DNA of 64,000 bases, taken from positions 139,860 through 203,859 of the forward strand of contig NZMG01000003.1 in the NCBI GenBank assembly GCA_002694465.1, in the 5' to 3' direction. A model generated the notes under the pieces. The model ran no database searches, was not told the DNA's origin, and saw only the letters and a list, made by a program, of their open reading frames with translations. Source of the stretch: Flavobacteriaceae bacterium. GTDB lineage: Bacteria > Bacteroidota > Bacteroidia > Flavobacteriales > Flavobacteriaceae. Positions 1 through 6,857 of this stretch are shown here, piece by piece. The translations under genes were made by a program, and so were the position numbers. Within the stretch, counting starts at the first letter, position 1. Every line of letters begins with the position of its first letter.

Positions 1-15
1 CGTTATTACCTCGTA

Positions 16-46
16 ATTTATAAAAAAAGAGTCCATTTTTATAAAT
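16..46. repeat. AT-rich inverted repeat (11-bp arms)
   Basis: Positions 16-26 and 36-46 are perfect reverse complements (ATTTATAAAAA and TTTTTATAAAT) around a 9-nt spacer. It lies about 60 bp before the first gene. It could be the terminator of a gene to the left of the window or an operator-like palindrome; the composition is so AT-rich that chance is also possible. Confidence 0.4.
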
Positions 47-107
47 ATGAACCCCTTATAGTTTTCATGTGGGGATATTAGCTATCAGAAACTTTAAAAT
101 CAATACT

Positions 108-1241
108 ATGAAAGCAACAAAATTCATACTCTCGGTATTTACAATACTCTTGACCATGACAATTTCTGCACAAACATCACACTACATCTATGTAAGTGAC
201 GCTGGAAATTTTAATATCCCAACATCGCAAGTCTTACGATATGACTTAGATGGTAGCAATCCCCAAGTTTTTATCTCAAGTGATGATTTTGCTGCACAAG
301 GTGTAGGTTGGCCACAAGACATCTTATTTCTGGAAGACCAAGGAGTCGTTCTTATTTCTTGTTTAATAGGCAATAAAATAACAAAGCATGATGCTTCAAC
401 TGGTGCCTATCTTGAAGATTTTGCAGCTGTTCCAGGAGGACCTACACGTATGAAAATTGGTCCTGACAACACTATTTACGTTGTTCAATGGAGTAATTCA
501 GACAACAAAGTGTTAAGATTTGAGCAAGACGGCACACCATTAGGAGAATACACAGACACTGGAGTGGGGCGAAGTGTGGGATTGGATTTTGATCTAGTTG
601 GAAATATGTATGTAGGATCGTATGGAAGCAACACCGTTACTAAATTCGACAGTTCTGGCATCTCACAGGGGGTCTTAATCGACACACAACTTTCTGGACC
701 TACCAATGTTTTAGTTGAACAAGGCGGAACGATATTAGTGTTAAATTGGAATGGAGGAAATATTGAACGTTTTGATAATAATGGAAACCATATCGAAACG
801 TTTACAACATCCGTTACTCAGCCAGAAGGAATTGCCATTCATCCTGTTACTTTTAACTACGTTGTTGGCAACGGTGGTCCTGGTCAAATAGATGAATTTT
901 CAAATGATGGAACGTTTCAAGGAAGCATTGTGAGTAGTGGTTCTGGCGGATTACTACAACCCAACGCAGTCGTTTTTCGAGATGCTACGCTGGCTATAAA
1001 AGATTTTAAAAAAAGTAAAATTTTAGTCAGTCCAACAATGGGTTCAGAATTCAAATTAAATACTTTAGAAACTCAGGTATTAGATTCCATTGAAGTATTC
1101 ACTATACTAGGACAAAAAGTAGACACTATTGCTGTTGCCCAAGAATCTTGGAGTGCTACTAAGCTAAGTGAAGGAATCTATATTCTTGTAGCAAAACAGG
1201 GTGCAAATACCTATACGCAAAAAATAATGGTGAAGAAATAG
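108..1241 (+). CDS. Secreted beta-propeller (NHL/SMP-30-like) protein with T9SS type A sorting domain
   Basis: An N-terminal signal peptide (MKATKFILSV, hydrophobic core, then SAQ) is followed by about 270 residues of repeated blades resembling NHL or gluconolactonase-type beta-propellers: repeats such as GPDNTIYVVQW, DLVGNMYVGSYG and PEGIAIHP. The last about 75 residues form a T9SS type A sorting domain (VFTILGQKV, LSEGIYILVAKQG, QKIMVKK). The protein is therefore expected to be secreted through the outer membrane and either attached to the surface or released. I chose the ATG at 108 over the in-frame GTG at 69 because only this start places the charged residues and hydrophobic core as a normal signal peptide. 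The ligand or enzymatic activity is unknown. The gene is monocistronic and followed by a strong terminator. Confidence 0.85.
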   Translation: MKATKFILSVFTILLTMTISAQTSHYIYVSDAGNFNIPTSQVLRYDLDGSNPQVFISSDDFAAQGVGWPQDILFLEDQGVVLISCLIGNKITKHDASTGAYLEDFAAVPGGPTRMKIGPDNTIYVVQWSNSDNKVLRFEQDGTPLGEYTDTGVGRSVGLDFDLVGNMYVGSYGSNTVTKFDSSGISQGVLIDTQLSGPTNVLVEQGGTILVLNWNGGNIERFDNNGNHIETFTTSVTQPEGIAIHPVTFNYVVGNGGPGQIDEFSNDGTFQGSIVSSGSGGLLQPNAVVFRDATLAIKDFKKSKILVSPTMGSEFKLNTLETQVLDSIEVFTILGQKVDTIAVAQESWSATKLSEGIYILVAKQGANTYTQKIMVKK

Positions 1242-1262
1242 TTCCTTTTACATAATAAGTAA

Positions 1263-1294
1263 AAGCCTGCTTGTCCTAACAAGCAGGCTTTTTT
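1263..1294 (+). terminator. Intrinsic terminator
   Basis: A perfect 11-bp stem (AAGCCTGCTTG / CAAGCAGGCTT) with a 6-nt loop runs into a T tract, 21 bp after the stop of the T9SS propeller gene. Confidence 0.9.
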
Positions 1295-1318
1295 ATCTTT
1301 ACTCCAAAGAATTAGCAA

Positions 1319-2287
1319 TTGAAAAAAGAAAAAGACGTACTTATTATTGGTGGAGGCCCCATAGGTATTGCGTGTGCCTTGGAGTGTCAAAAAAATAATT
1401 TGGATTATGTGGTGTTAGAGAAAGGAGCACTGGTAAATTCACTTTATAACTACCCGCTTAATATGACCTTTTTTTCTACTTCGGAAAAACTAGAAATTGG
1501 CGGCATCCCATTTATAAGCAATAACCCAAAACCCCATCGAGATGAAGCGTTGGAATATTACCGAAGGGTTGCCAAATCGTATGAATTGAATATACATCTT
1601 TATGAAAAAGTACTTTCTGTTGAAAAGAAAGATGATTTTTTTAATATTGAAAGTAACAAAAATCAATACGCTGCCAAAAATATCATCATCGCAACAGGGT
1701 TTTATGATATTCCCAATCTTTTGAATGTTCCTGGGGAGCAATTGCCCAAAGTTTCGCACTATTTTAAGGAGGCGCATCCCTACGTGATGCAAAAAACCAT
1801 GGTGGTTGGGGCAAGCAATTCGGCAGTGGATGCAGCATTAGAAATTTGGCAAAAAGGAGGCGATGTCACTATGATAGTTAGAGGACCCAACATTGGAGAA
1901 CGGGTAAAATATTGGGTAAAACCGAATATTGAAAACCGAATAGAAGAAGGAAGTATTAAAGCCTATTTTAATGCTGAAATTAAAGAAATTAGGGAATCTG
2001 AAGTGATTATCTCAACTCCCGAAGGAGACATTACCATTCCCAATGATTTTGTCGTGGCCCTTACAGGGTATCAACCTAATTTAGAGTTTTTAAGAAATAT
2101 TGGAATTTCGCTTTCTGAGGATGGCAAATACCTACCTCAGTATAATCCAGAAACTATGGAATCGAATGTAGAAGGAGTCTATCTTGCTGGAGTCATTTGC
2201 GGTGGTATGGAAACCCATAAATGGTTTATTGAAAACTCGCGCATTCACGCAGCGATGATTGCTTCAGATATAGTAAAAAAGGGTTAG
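1319..2287 (+). CDS. ypdA: YpdA family bacillithiol disulfide reductase (FAD/NAD(P)H-dependent)
   Basis: This 322-residue flavoprotein has an N-terminal FAD-binding Rossmann motif (LIIGGGPIG, residues 8-16) and a second nucleotide-binding motif near residue 160 (VVGASNSAVDAA), the layout of thioredoxin-reductase-like oxidoreductases. It lacks the CxxC redox pair of true thioredoxin reductase. The length and the C-terminal GVICGGMETHKWFIENSR region fit the YpdA/Bdr family, which reduces bacillithiol disulfide in Firmicutes and Bacteroidetes. That specificity is inferred from family likeness. The start is TTG at 1319: no ATG exists upstream in frame after the previous terminator, and later ATGs would remove the FAD motif. 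Its TAG stop overlaps the TAA stop of the convergent MtfA-like gene by two bases. Confidence 0.85.
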   Translation: MKKEKDVLIIGGGPIGIACALECQKNNLDYVVLEKGALVNSLYNYPLNMTFFSTSEKLEIGGIPFISNNPKPHRDEALEYYRRVAKSYELNIHLYEKVLSVEKKDDFFNIESNKNQYAAKNIIIATGFYDIPNLLNVPGEQLPKVSHYFKEAHPYVMQKTMVVGASNSAVDAALEIWQKGGDVTMIVRGPNIGERVKYWVKPNIENRIEEGSIKAYFNAEIKEIRESEVIISTPEGDITIPNDFVVALTGYQPNLEFLRNIGISLSEDGKYLPQYNPETMESNVEGVYLAGVICGGMETHKWFIENSRIHAAMIASDIVKKG

Positions 2288-3120
2288 TAGCCTGCAAATC
2301 GAAAATTTAGCAGCTTTTTTGTAGAATCGTAGATTTCTGGGAAATGACTTTTAAAGTCTTTAGGAGATTCAAAGAAATATTCAGCTAAAACCGCCATAAA
2401 TTCATATTGGTTGGTAAAAGCATAATCCCTAAAATACTGAGTAGCATCCAATTTATCTTTTACTTCTTGTTCGGTTAAACGCTGTAAAATATTCTGAAAT
2501 TGTTTCGAAAAGCGTGTAGAATCAATATCGGCACTATTTTTAGATTCCAATTGCATAGCGTGCATAAACTCGTGAATTCCCAAATTAAGATTATCGTTAG
2601 ATATTTGATAACCCTCTTCAAAATGTTTCCATGAAAGCACCAAAGCTCTTTCCCTTGGATTAAACTCTCCTTTGTGATAACTGTCATTTAACTTGCTGAA
2701 AAATTCATCGGGATAGACAATGATATAGTTTATAAGGCTATAATCGTAGTTTTTCCTTCCAAAAGAAAGCATACAACCCACAGCGGCAATGAGTGTTTTG
2801 ATTCGATCTGTAATTTCAAGTCCTCCTCTACCCACAAACTTTTTATCATTTAAAAATACCGAAATTCGATGCTGAAACTGCCTTTTCTCCCGTTTAGAAA
2901 GCAGATTATAAAAATCAAACTCATTTTGAAGAACTGATATTTGATTTGGTTTTAGTTTCCTAAAAACAAAATAATGTCTGTAAAATGGACGATCGTACTT
3001 AGATGCATACCAATTTTCAAAAACTCGAAAGAGAAAAAAACAGAATCCTAATAATACAATGGTGTAGGCATAAGGTGCCAACCAGGTTGCATTTTCGTCG
3101 GTTTGTAAAAGTAGCATCAT
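2284..3120 (-). CDS. MtfA-like zinc-dependent peptidase with N-terminal membrane anchor
   Basis: This 278-residue protein has one hydrophobic segment near residues 17-32, then a cytoplasmic-type domain carrying the zinc-peptidase signature HEFMH (residues 183-187). The sequence around it (NLGIHEFMHAMQ) and the downstream acidic residues (YEFMAVLAEYFFE) match the MtfA/DUF980 family (peptidase family M90). In E. coli MtfA binds the repressor Mlc and has aminopeptidase activity. The Flavobacteriaceae versions are membrane-anchored and their substrate is not known. The start could be either of the two leading Met codons. The gene converges on ypdA with overlapping stops. Confidence 0.85.
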   Translation of the reverse strand: MMLLLQTDENATWLAPYAYTIVLLGFCFFLFRVFENWYASKYDRPFYRHYFVFRKLKPNQISVLQNEFDFYNLLSKREKRQFQHRISVFLNDKKFVGRGGLEITDRIKTLIAAVGCMLSFGRKNYDYSLINYIIVYPDEFFSKLNDSYHKGEFNPRERALVLSWKHFEEGYQISNDNLNLGIHEFMHAMQLESKNSADIDSTRFSKQFQNILQRLTEQEVKDKLDATQYFRDYAFTNQYEFMAVLAEYFFESPKDFKSHFPEIYDSTKKLLNFRFAGY

Positions 3121-3198
3121 AAAGATTTGGGAAGCGAAAGGTACTAATTATTTGTAAATCCTTGCTAATCTGTATAAAACGCTAAAAATAGTGCTTTA

Positions 3199-3729
3199 TT
3201 ACTTGCTACTTTCTCCCTTAAATTGCTGTGAATTGTTCTTAAATAACACGTTAAACGTTGTTAAACTTCCGTAGCAACGTGTAATATACTGCTGCAAATC
3301 TACTTTTTCTTGATCGTCAAGGTTATTGCTAGAGTTTATCTTTTGTTCCATCACTCGCAAGCGGTCACGGAGCATCACTATTTTGTGAAAAAAGGTTTCT
3401 ATGGGAATTTCCTTATTGGCCAAATTTGAATCCTTAGGCTGAAGAACTATGGTGCCACCTTTATACTTATCCGCAATAGGAACAATTTCACTTACATCGC
3501 TCCACTTTTTTAAAATACTTCGTAGTGTTTTTTCTACTTCATAGAAGCTCACTTTATCTAATTCGTCTTCGGAAGCTTCAATAACTTCAAAATCGTCATC
3601 CAGCGGAATGGTTTCCAATCCGTTTTCAATAAAAGTCACCCAATACATTTTAGAATCTACGTTGGTAACAACCCCTTTTCCGTGTTCGGGGTGGTTAATT
3701 CGGGAACCTACAGCAAGTATTTTAGTCAT
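3199..3729 (-). CDS. Conserved hypothetical protein with N-terminal SH3-like fold and C-terminal helices
   Basis: I do not recognise a named family. The first about 50 residues (GSRINHPEHGKGVVTNVD, MYWVTFIENGLETIPL) look like a small beta-barrel of the SH3/CarD or UvrD-C-terminal type, in which the HGKG turn is common. The rest is charged and helical (residues 60-170), possibly a coiled coil. There is no signal peptide or membrane segment, so it is probably cytoplasmic. The N-terminal resemblance suggests contact with RNA polymerase or a helicase, but this is only a guess. It is transcribed away from the YqeY gene. Confidence 0.7.
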   Translation of the reverse strand: MTKILAVGSRINHPEHGKGVVTNVDSKMYWVTFIENGLETIPLDDDFEVIEASEDELDKVSFYEVEKTLRSILKKWSDVSEIVPIADKYKGGTIVLQPKDSNLANKEIPIETFFHKIVMLRDRLRVMEQKINSSNNLDDQEKVDLQQYITRCYGSLTTFNVLFKNNSQQFKGESSK

Positions 3730-3831
3730 TTTGAAAGTATATTATTTTTGAAGCATAAAAATAGAAAGTTTATTTGTTCTTTAAAAAGATTTGAATACCG
3801 CATTCCTTTATTTTTTGAAATTGAATTTCCC

Positions 3832-3839
3832 TATCTTTG
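3832..3839 (+). promoter_or_regulatory. Putative Bacteroidetes -7 promoter element (TATCTTTG)
   Basis: TATCTTTG matches the TAnnTTTG -7 consensus of the Bacteroidetes primary sigma factor and lies 21 bp before the YqeY start codon. A TTG at 3815-3817 is closer than usual for the -33 element, so only the -7 box is well supported. Confidence 0.55.
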
Positions 3840-3860
3840 CCACCTGAAATTATATTTCTT

Positions 3861-4310
3861 ATGAGTTTACAAACCCAAATTATGGAGGCCTTAAAAACGG
3901 CCATGAAAGAGAAAGATACTGTGGCTTTAGAATCGTTAAGAGCTGTAAAGTCTGCCCTTTTGTTGGCGCAGACCGAAAGTGGTGCCAAAGCAGAATTATC
4001 TGAAACCGAAGAAATAAAATTATTACAGAAATTGGTGAAGCAACGTAAAGATAGCGCTGCCATCTTTACAGAGCAAGGTAGAAACGATTTGGCTGAGCCA
4101 GAAATAGCTCAGGCTACTGTGATTGAACAATTTCTACCAAAGCAATTAAGTGAAGCAGAAGTAGAAAAAGTAGTGGTGGATATAATTGCAAAAACCGGTG
4201 CTAGTTCTATGGCAGATATGGGAAAAGTGATGGGAATGGCTAGTGGTCAATTGGCAGGAAAAGCCGATGGAAAAACCATTTCTACGATTGTGAAAGCTAA
4301 GTTATCATAA
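3861..4310 (+). CDS. GatB/YqeY domain-containing protein
   Basis: This 149-residue soluble protein is a stand-alone YqeY domain. It is related to the tail domain of GatB, the tRNA-dependent amidotransferase subunit. Recognisable segments are SLQTQIMEALKTAMKEKD at the N terminus, LLQKLVKQRKDSA, QFLPKQLSE and the glycine-rich end GKVMGMASGQLAGKADG. The biochemical role of free-standing YqeY proteins is not settled; an RNA- or tRNA-binding function is plausible. The ATG at 3861 is preferred over an in-frame TTG at 3837 because the TTG lies inside the -7 promoter box. In other Bacteroidetes this gene sits next to ftsZ, as it does here across the tRNA locus. Confidence 0.9.
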   Translation: MSLQTQIMEALKTAMKEKDTVALESLRAVKSALLLAQTESGAKAELSETEEIKLLQKLVKQRKDSAAIFTEQGRNDLAEPEIAQATVIEQFLPKQLSEAEVEKVVVDIIAKTGASSMADMGKVMGMASGQLAGKADGKTISTIVKAKLS

Positions 4311-4337
4311 AGACTATTATATACTTACTAATAAAAT

Positions 4338-4453
4338 GGCCGCGTAGTTCAACTGTCCCTTCCGGATTTAGTTGAACTCCTAAGCCAAAAGTAAAGGCCG
4401 CGTAGTTCAACTGTCCCTTCCGGATTTAGTTGAACTCCTAAGCCAAAAGTAAA
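4338..4453 (+). repeat. Two tandem 58-bp repeats, each starting with the first 18 bases of the adjacent tRNA-Arg gene
   Basis: Two identical 58-bp units (4338-4395 and 4396-4453) lie head-to-tail and directly abut the intact tRNA gene at 4454. Each unit begins with GGCCGCGTAGTTCAACTG, the acceptor 5' strand plus most of the D arm of that tRNA, then diverges. Within each unit AGTTCAACT (4346-4354 in copy 1) is perfectly complementary to AGTTGAACT (4370-4378), giving a 9-bp hairpin with a 15-nt loop. The units lack anticodon and T arms, so they are not functional tRNAs. They look like an amplified 5' tRNA fragment or a small tRNA-derived repeat. Confidence 0.9.
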
Positions 4454-4527
4454 GGCCGCGTAGTTCAACTGAATAGAATATCAGATTTCGGCTCTGAGGG
4501 TTGGGGGTTTGAATCCCTCCGCGGTCA
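4454..4527 (+). tRNA. tRNA-Arg (anticodon UCG)
   Basis: It folds as a full cloverleaf. The acceptor stem GGCCGCG / CGCGGTC has one G-U pair and discriminator A4527. The D stem is GTTC / GAAT. The anticodon stem TCAGA / TCTGA holds the loop TTTCGGC with anticodon TCG. The variable loop has 5 nt, and the T stem GGGGG / CCCTC holds the loop TTTGAAT. CCA is not encoded (CGA follows). The D loop has GA where GG is usual and the T loop has T at position 56, so the normal G19-C56 elbow contact would be A19-U56. A terminator follows. It reads CGA and, by wobble, other CGN codons. Confidence 0.93.
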
Positions 4528-4546
4528 CGAATAAATAGTTCAATAA

Positions 4547-4579
4547 GAAAAAACGCCAAGCTTGCTTGAGCGTTTTTTT
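4547..4579 (+). terminator. Intrinsic terminator after tRNA-Arg
   Basis: AAAACGCCAAGC pairs with GCTTGAGCGTTTT (one bulged base) and a run of T follows, about 20 bp after the tRNA 3' end. Confidence 0.8.
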
Positions 4580-4607
4580 GTTTGAAGTATTTTCAAAGCG
4601 GATCCCT

Positions 4608-4622
4608 TGCCTGCGGCAGGCA
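4608..4622. repeat. Short GC-rich palindrome (REP-like)
   Basis: TGCCTGC, one base, GCAGGCA: a perfect 7-bp palindrome in an otherwise AT-rich spacer. GC-rich palindromes of this form recur in intergenic regions of many Flavobacteriaceae genomes. Whether it is repeated elsewhere in this genome cannot be seen from the window. Confidence 0.5.
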
Positions 4623-4704
4623 GGTTTGGGGATCACCAAGCAAGGCGAGGTAATCCAAATAAAGTAATGGTTTTCAGAAAAAGCGGAGCTTTGTTGGGAA
4701 ATCC

Positions 4705-4720
4705 ATCCCTCCGCAGTCAC
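4705..4720 (+). repeat. Remnant of a tRNA-Arg 3' end
   Basis: The 16 bases here match the 3' end of the intact tRNA (4513-4528, T-stem 3' strand through acceptor 3' strand) at 15 positions; the one difference is A for G in CCGCAGTC. No matching 5' half is present, so it is a tRNA fragment. It may be a trace of a deleted second tRNA copy or of a past integration event at the tRNA 3' end. Confidence 0.6.
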
Positions 4721-4727
4721 TAAATTA

Positions 4728-4756
4728 AAAAAGCCGCTCCAATGGAGCGGCTTTTT
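4728..4756 (-). terminator. Bidirectional intrinsic terminator of the dcw operon
   Basis: GCCGCTCC (4733-4740) and GGAGCGGC (4744-4751) form an 8-bp GC-rich stem with a 3-nt loop, flanked by A5 on one side and T5 on the other. It lies 19 bp beyond the ftsZ stop and can stop transcription from either strand. Confidence 0.9.
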
Positions 4757-4774
4757 AATATTTTTCATTTAAAA

Positions 4775-6802
4775 TTAATCCACATTATCGTGTAAAAATG
4801 AATTGTTAGAACGTAAATCCAACTCATCATCATCTGTATTTACCGTCGTACGAGAAAGATTAGTATCGCTACTATCAGTTTCGTCCAATTCAATCCCCAT
4901 ACGCTTATACGCAGGTTGTTTTTCAATTTCATCAATTTTAGAATTGCTATTTCTAAATTTATAATTGAATTCCTTCATCTTTCGTTTACGCTCCTCGGTT
5001 CGATCGCTTAATAACTTTGAAATGGGTGAATTAAGTGGATCTGCGGGTTCATCTTTATCTTTTTCCTTTACAGGTTTTTCAACAGTTTTTGTTTCAAATT
5101 TCAACTCCTCTTCGGCTACTTCCTCCTTCTTGGCAGCAGGTTTTGCCTGATTAAGTTTGGCTTCCATTTCTTCATAGTCATCAAGGCTATAGCGCTTCAC
5201 TCCTTTATCTGAATGTTCAGTCACAGGAATCACTTCCACCGCTTTTACCTCAATATCCTCAATATTCTTAACCAGTAATTCTGGCTCCTCTTCTTCCTCT
5301 TGTTGCTTTTCAAAAGAAGCTACTTTATTATTTTCTTCTTTTGGGGAATGAATAGGAAGATCGAACATTAAAATTTGTTCGTCCATGGTTCCTATTTCAT
5401 TTTCTTCGGAAAGATCTTCCTCAACAACTTCTTCAGCTTTATTCATTTTGCTTTCCACAATCACAAAATCGTTTACATCAATTTCATTTATTTGAAGTTG
5501 CTGAAACTCTGCTAAAAAATGAATATCCACCCGTTCGTAATCTACCTGAAGATTCTTAATAAGCTCCGTAGTTTCAATATATCCTTCAAACGGAAGCTCA
5601 TTCACTTTTGGCTTTTCAACAACCTCTTCAAACTCTTCTTCAAAAAGCACATGCTTTACTACAGGTGGTTCTTCTTTAACCTTAGCTTTTGGCTCTTCAT
5701 AAGAAAAATCGATGGGTGTCGCTGTAGGGCTTGCACTTAAGTTCTGTTCTGCCTTTTGATCTTCTTCCAGCGTGTGAATGATTTTTTTGCTTTCGGTATT
5801 TACAATTTCGTGTTGCTGCTCGGCATTAAATCCTGTAGCAATTACGGTAATAGAAATGGCTTTCTCCAACTCTTCATCTTCACCCACTCCCATAATAATA
5901 TTGGCACTGTGACCCGCTTCATTTTGAATGTGATCACTAATTTCTCCAATTTCATCTATCGTGATTTCTTCAGAACCAGATACAATAAGCAAGAGTACAT
6001 TTTTAGCTCCGCTAATTTTATTATCGTTAAGTAATGGCGAATCTAACGCTTTTGTAATGGCTTCATGAGCTCTTTGAGAACCCACAGCCGTTGCACTACC
6101 CATAATGGCGGTGCCACTATTGGCTAAAACTGTTTTGGCATCTCTAAGGTCAATGTTTTGCGTGTAGTGATGTGTAATTACTTCGGCAATACCTCGCGCA
6201 GCAGTTGCTAATACTTCATCTGCTTTAGAAAACCCTGCTTTAAAACCTAAATTCCCATATACCTCACGTAATTTGTTGTTATTAATAACAACCAAAGAAT
6301 CTACATTTTGTCTTAAATTTTCTACCCCTATTTGCGCTTGATCATTTCTAATCTTCCCTTCGAATTGAAAAGGAATGGTAACGATTCCCACCGTTAAAAT
6401 ATCCAAATCCTTTGCCATTTTTGCAATAATAGGTGCTGCACCTGTTCCAGTACCTCCTCCCATACCAGCAGTAATAAAAATCATTTTGGTATTGGTAGAA
6501 AGCATATCCTGAATCTCTTGCATACTCTCCACAGCAGATTGCTCTCCAATTTTAGGATTGGCTCCCGCTCCAAGACCTTCAGTAAGGGAAACTCCTAACT
6601 GAATTTTAACTGGAACGGGACTGTTTTCCAATGCCTGTGCATCGGTATTACAAATTACAAAGTCTACGCCTTTAATCCCTTGGCTAAACATATGGTTAAT
6701 GGCATTACTACCACCGCCACCAACGCCTATGACCTTTATGACGTTCGACTGATTTTTGGGCAGGTCGAATGAAATATTATCAAATTCTGTGTTGCTGCTC
6801 AT
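4775..6802 (-). CDS. ftsZ: Cell division GTPase FtsZ with long acidic C-terminal extension
   Basis: FtsZ is the tubulin-like GTPase that polymerises into the division ring. The N-terminal half has all key elements: GVGGGGSNAINHM near residue 27, the tubulin signature GGGTGTG at residues 115-121, and a T7 synergy loop NIDLRD. The GTPase core ends near residue 330. It is followed by about 340 residues of low-complexity sequence rich in Glu, Lys and Val, and a short conserved-looking end with AYKRMGIEL and LDLRSNNSFL. At 675 residues it is far longer than E. coli FtsZ (383), but extended tails are usual in Flavobacteriia. It is the last gene of the dcw operon. Confidence 0.98.
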   Translation of the reverse strand: MSSNTEFDNISFDLPKNQSNVIKVIGVGGGGSNAINHMFSQGIKGVDFVICNTDAQALENSPVPVKIQLGVSLTEGLGAGANPKIGEQSAVESMQEIQDMLSTNTKMIFITAGMGGGTGTGAAPIIAKMAKDLDILTVGIVTIPFQFEGKIRNDQAQIGVENLRQNVDSLVVINNNKLREVYGNLGFKAGFSKADEVLATAARGIAEVITHHYTQNIDLRDAKTVLANSGTAIMGSATAVGSQRAHEAITKALDSPLLNDNKISGAKNVLLLIVSGSEEITIDEIGEISDHIQNEAGHSANIIMGVGEDEELEKAISITVIATGFNAEQQHEIVNTESKKIIHTLEEDQKAEQNLSASPTATPIDFSYEEPKAKVKEEPPVVKHVLFEEEFEEVVEKPKVNELPFEGYIETTELIKNLQVDYERVDIHFLAEFQQLQINEIDVNDFVIVESKMNKAEEVVEEDLSEENEIGTMDEQILMFDLPIHSPKEENNKVASFEKQQEEEEEPELLVKNIEDIEVKAVEVIPVTEHSDKGVKRYSLDDYEEMEAKLNQAKPAAKKEEVAEEELKFETKTVEKPVKEKDKDEPADPLNSPISKLLSDRTEERKRKMKEFNYKFRNSNSKIDEIEKQPAYKRMGIELDETDSSDTNLSRTTVNTDDDELDLRSNNSFLHDNVD

Positions 6803-6857
6803 AGTTGTCTTCTTTTTGTGAGGTTGTTATATTATATTATTCTAATTAGGTTTGAGA

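Noticed and set aside
69..107. GTG start upstream of the first T9SS gene
   Set aside because: It would add 13 residues in front of a normal signal peptide; the ATG at 108 gives the expected signal sequence.
1490..1792. Antisense frame of 100 codons inside ypdA, and similar long antisense frames in most genes
   Set aside because: They lie entirely within confidently assigned genes, show no recognisable motifs and have compositions expected from the opposite strand.
4338..4453. CRISPR array
   Set aside because: Only two identical units without variable spacers, and each unit starts with tRNA sequence; there are no cas genes.
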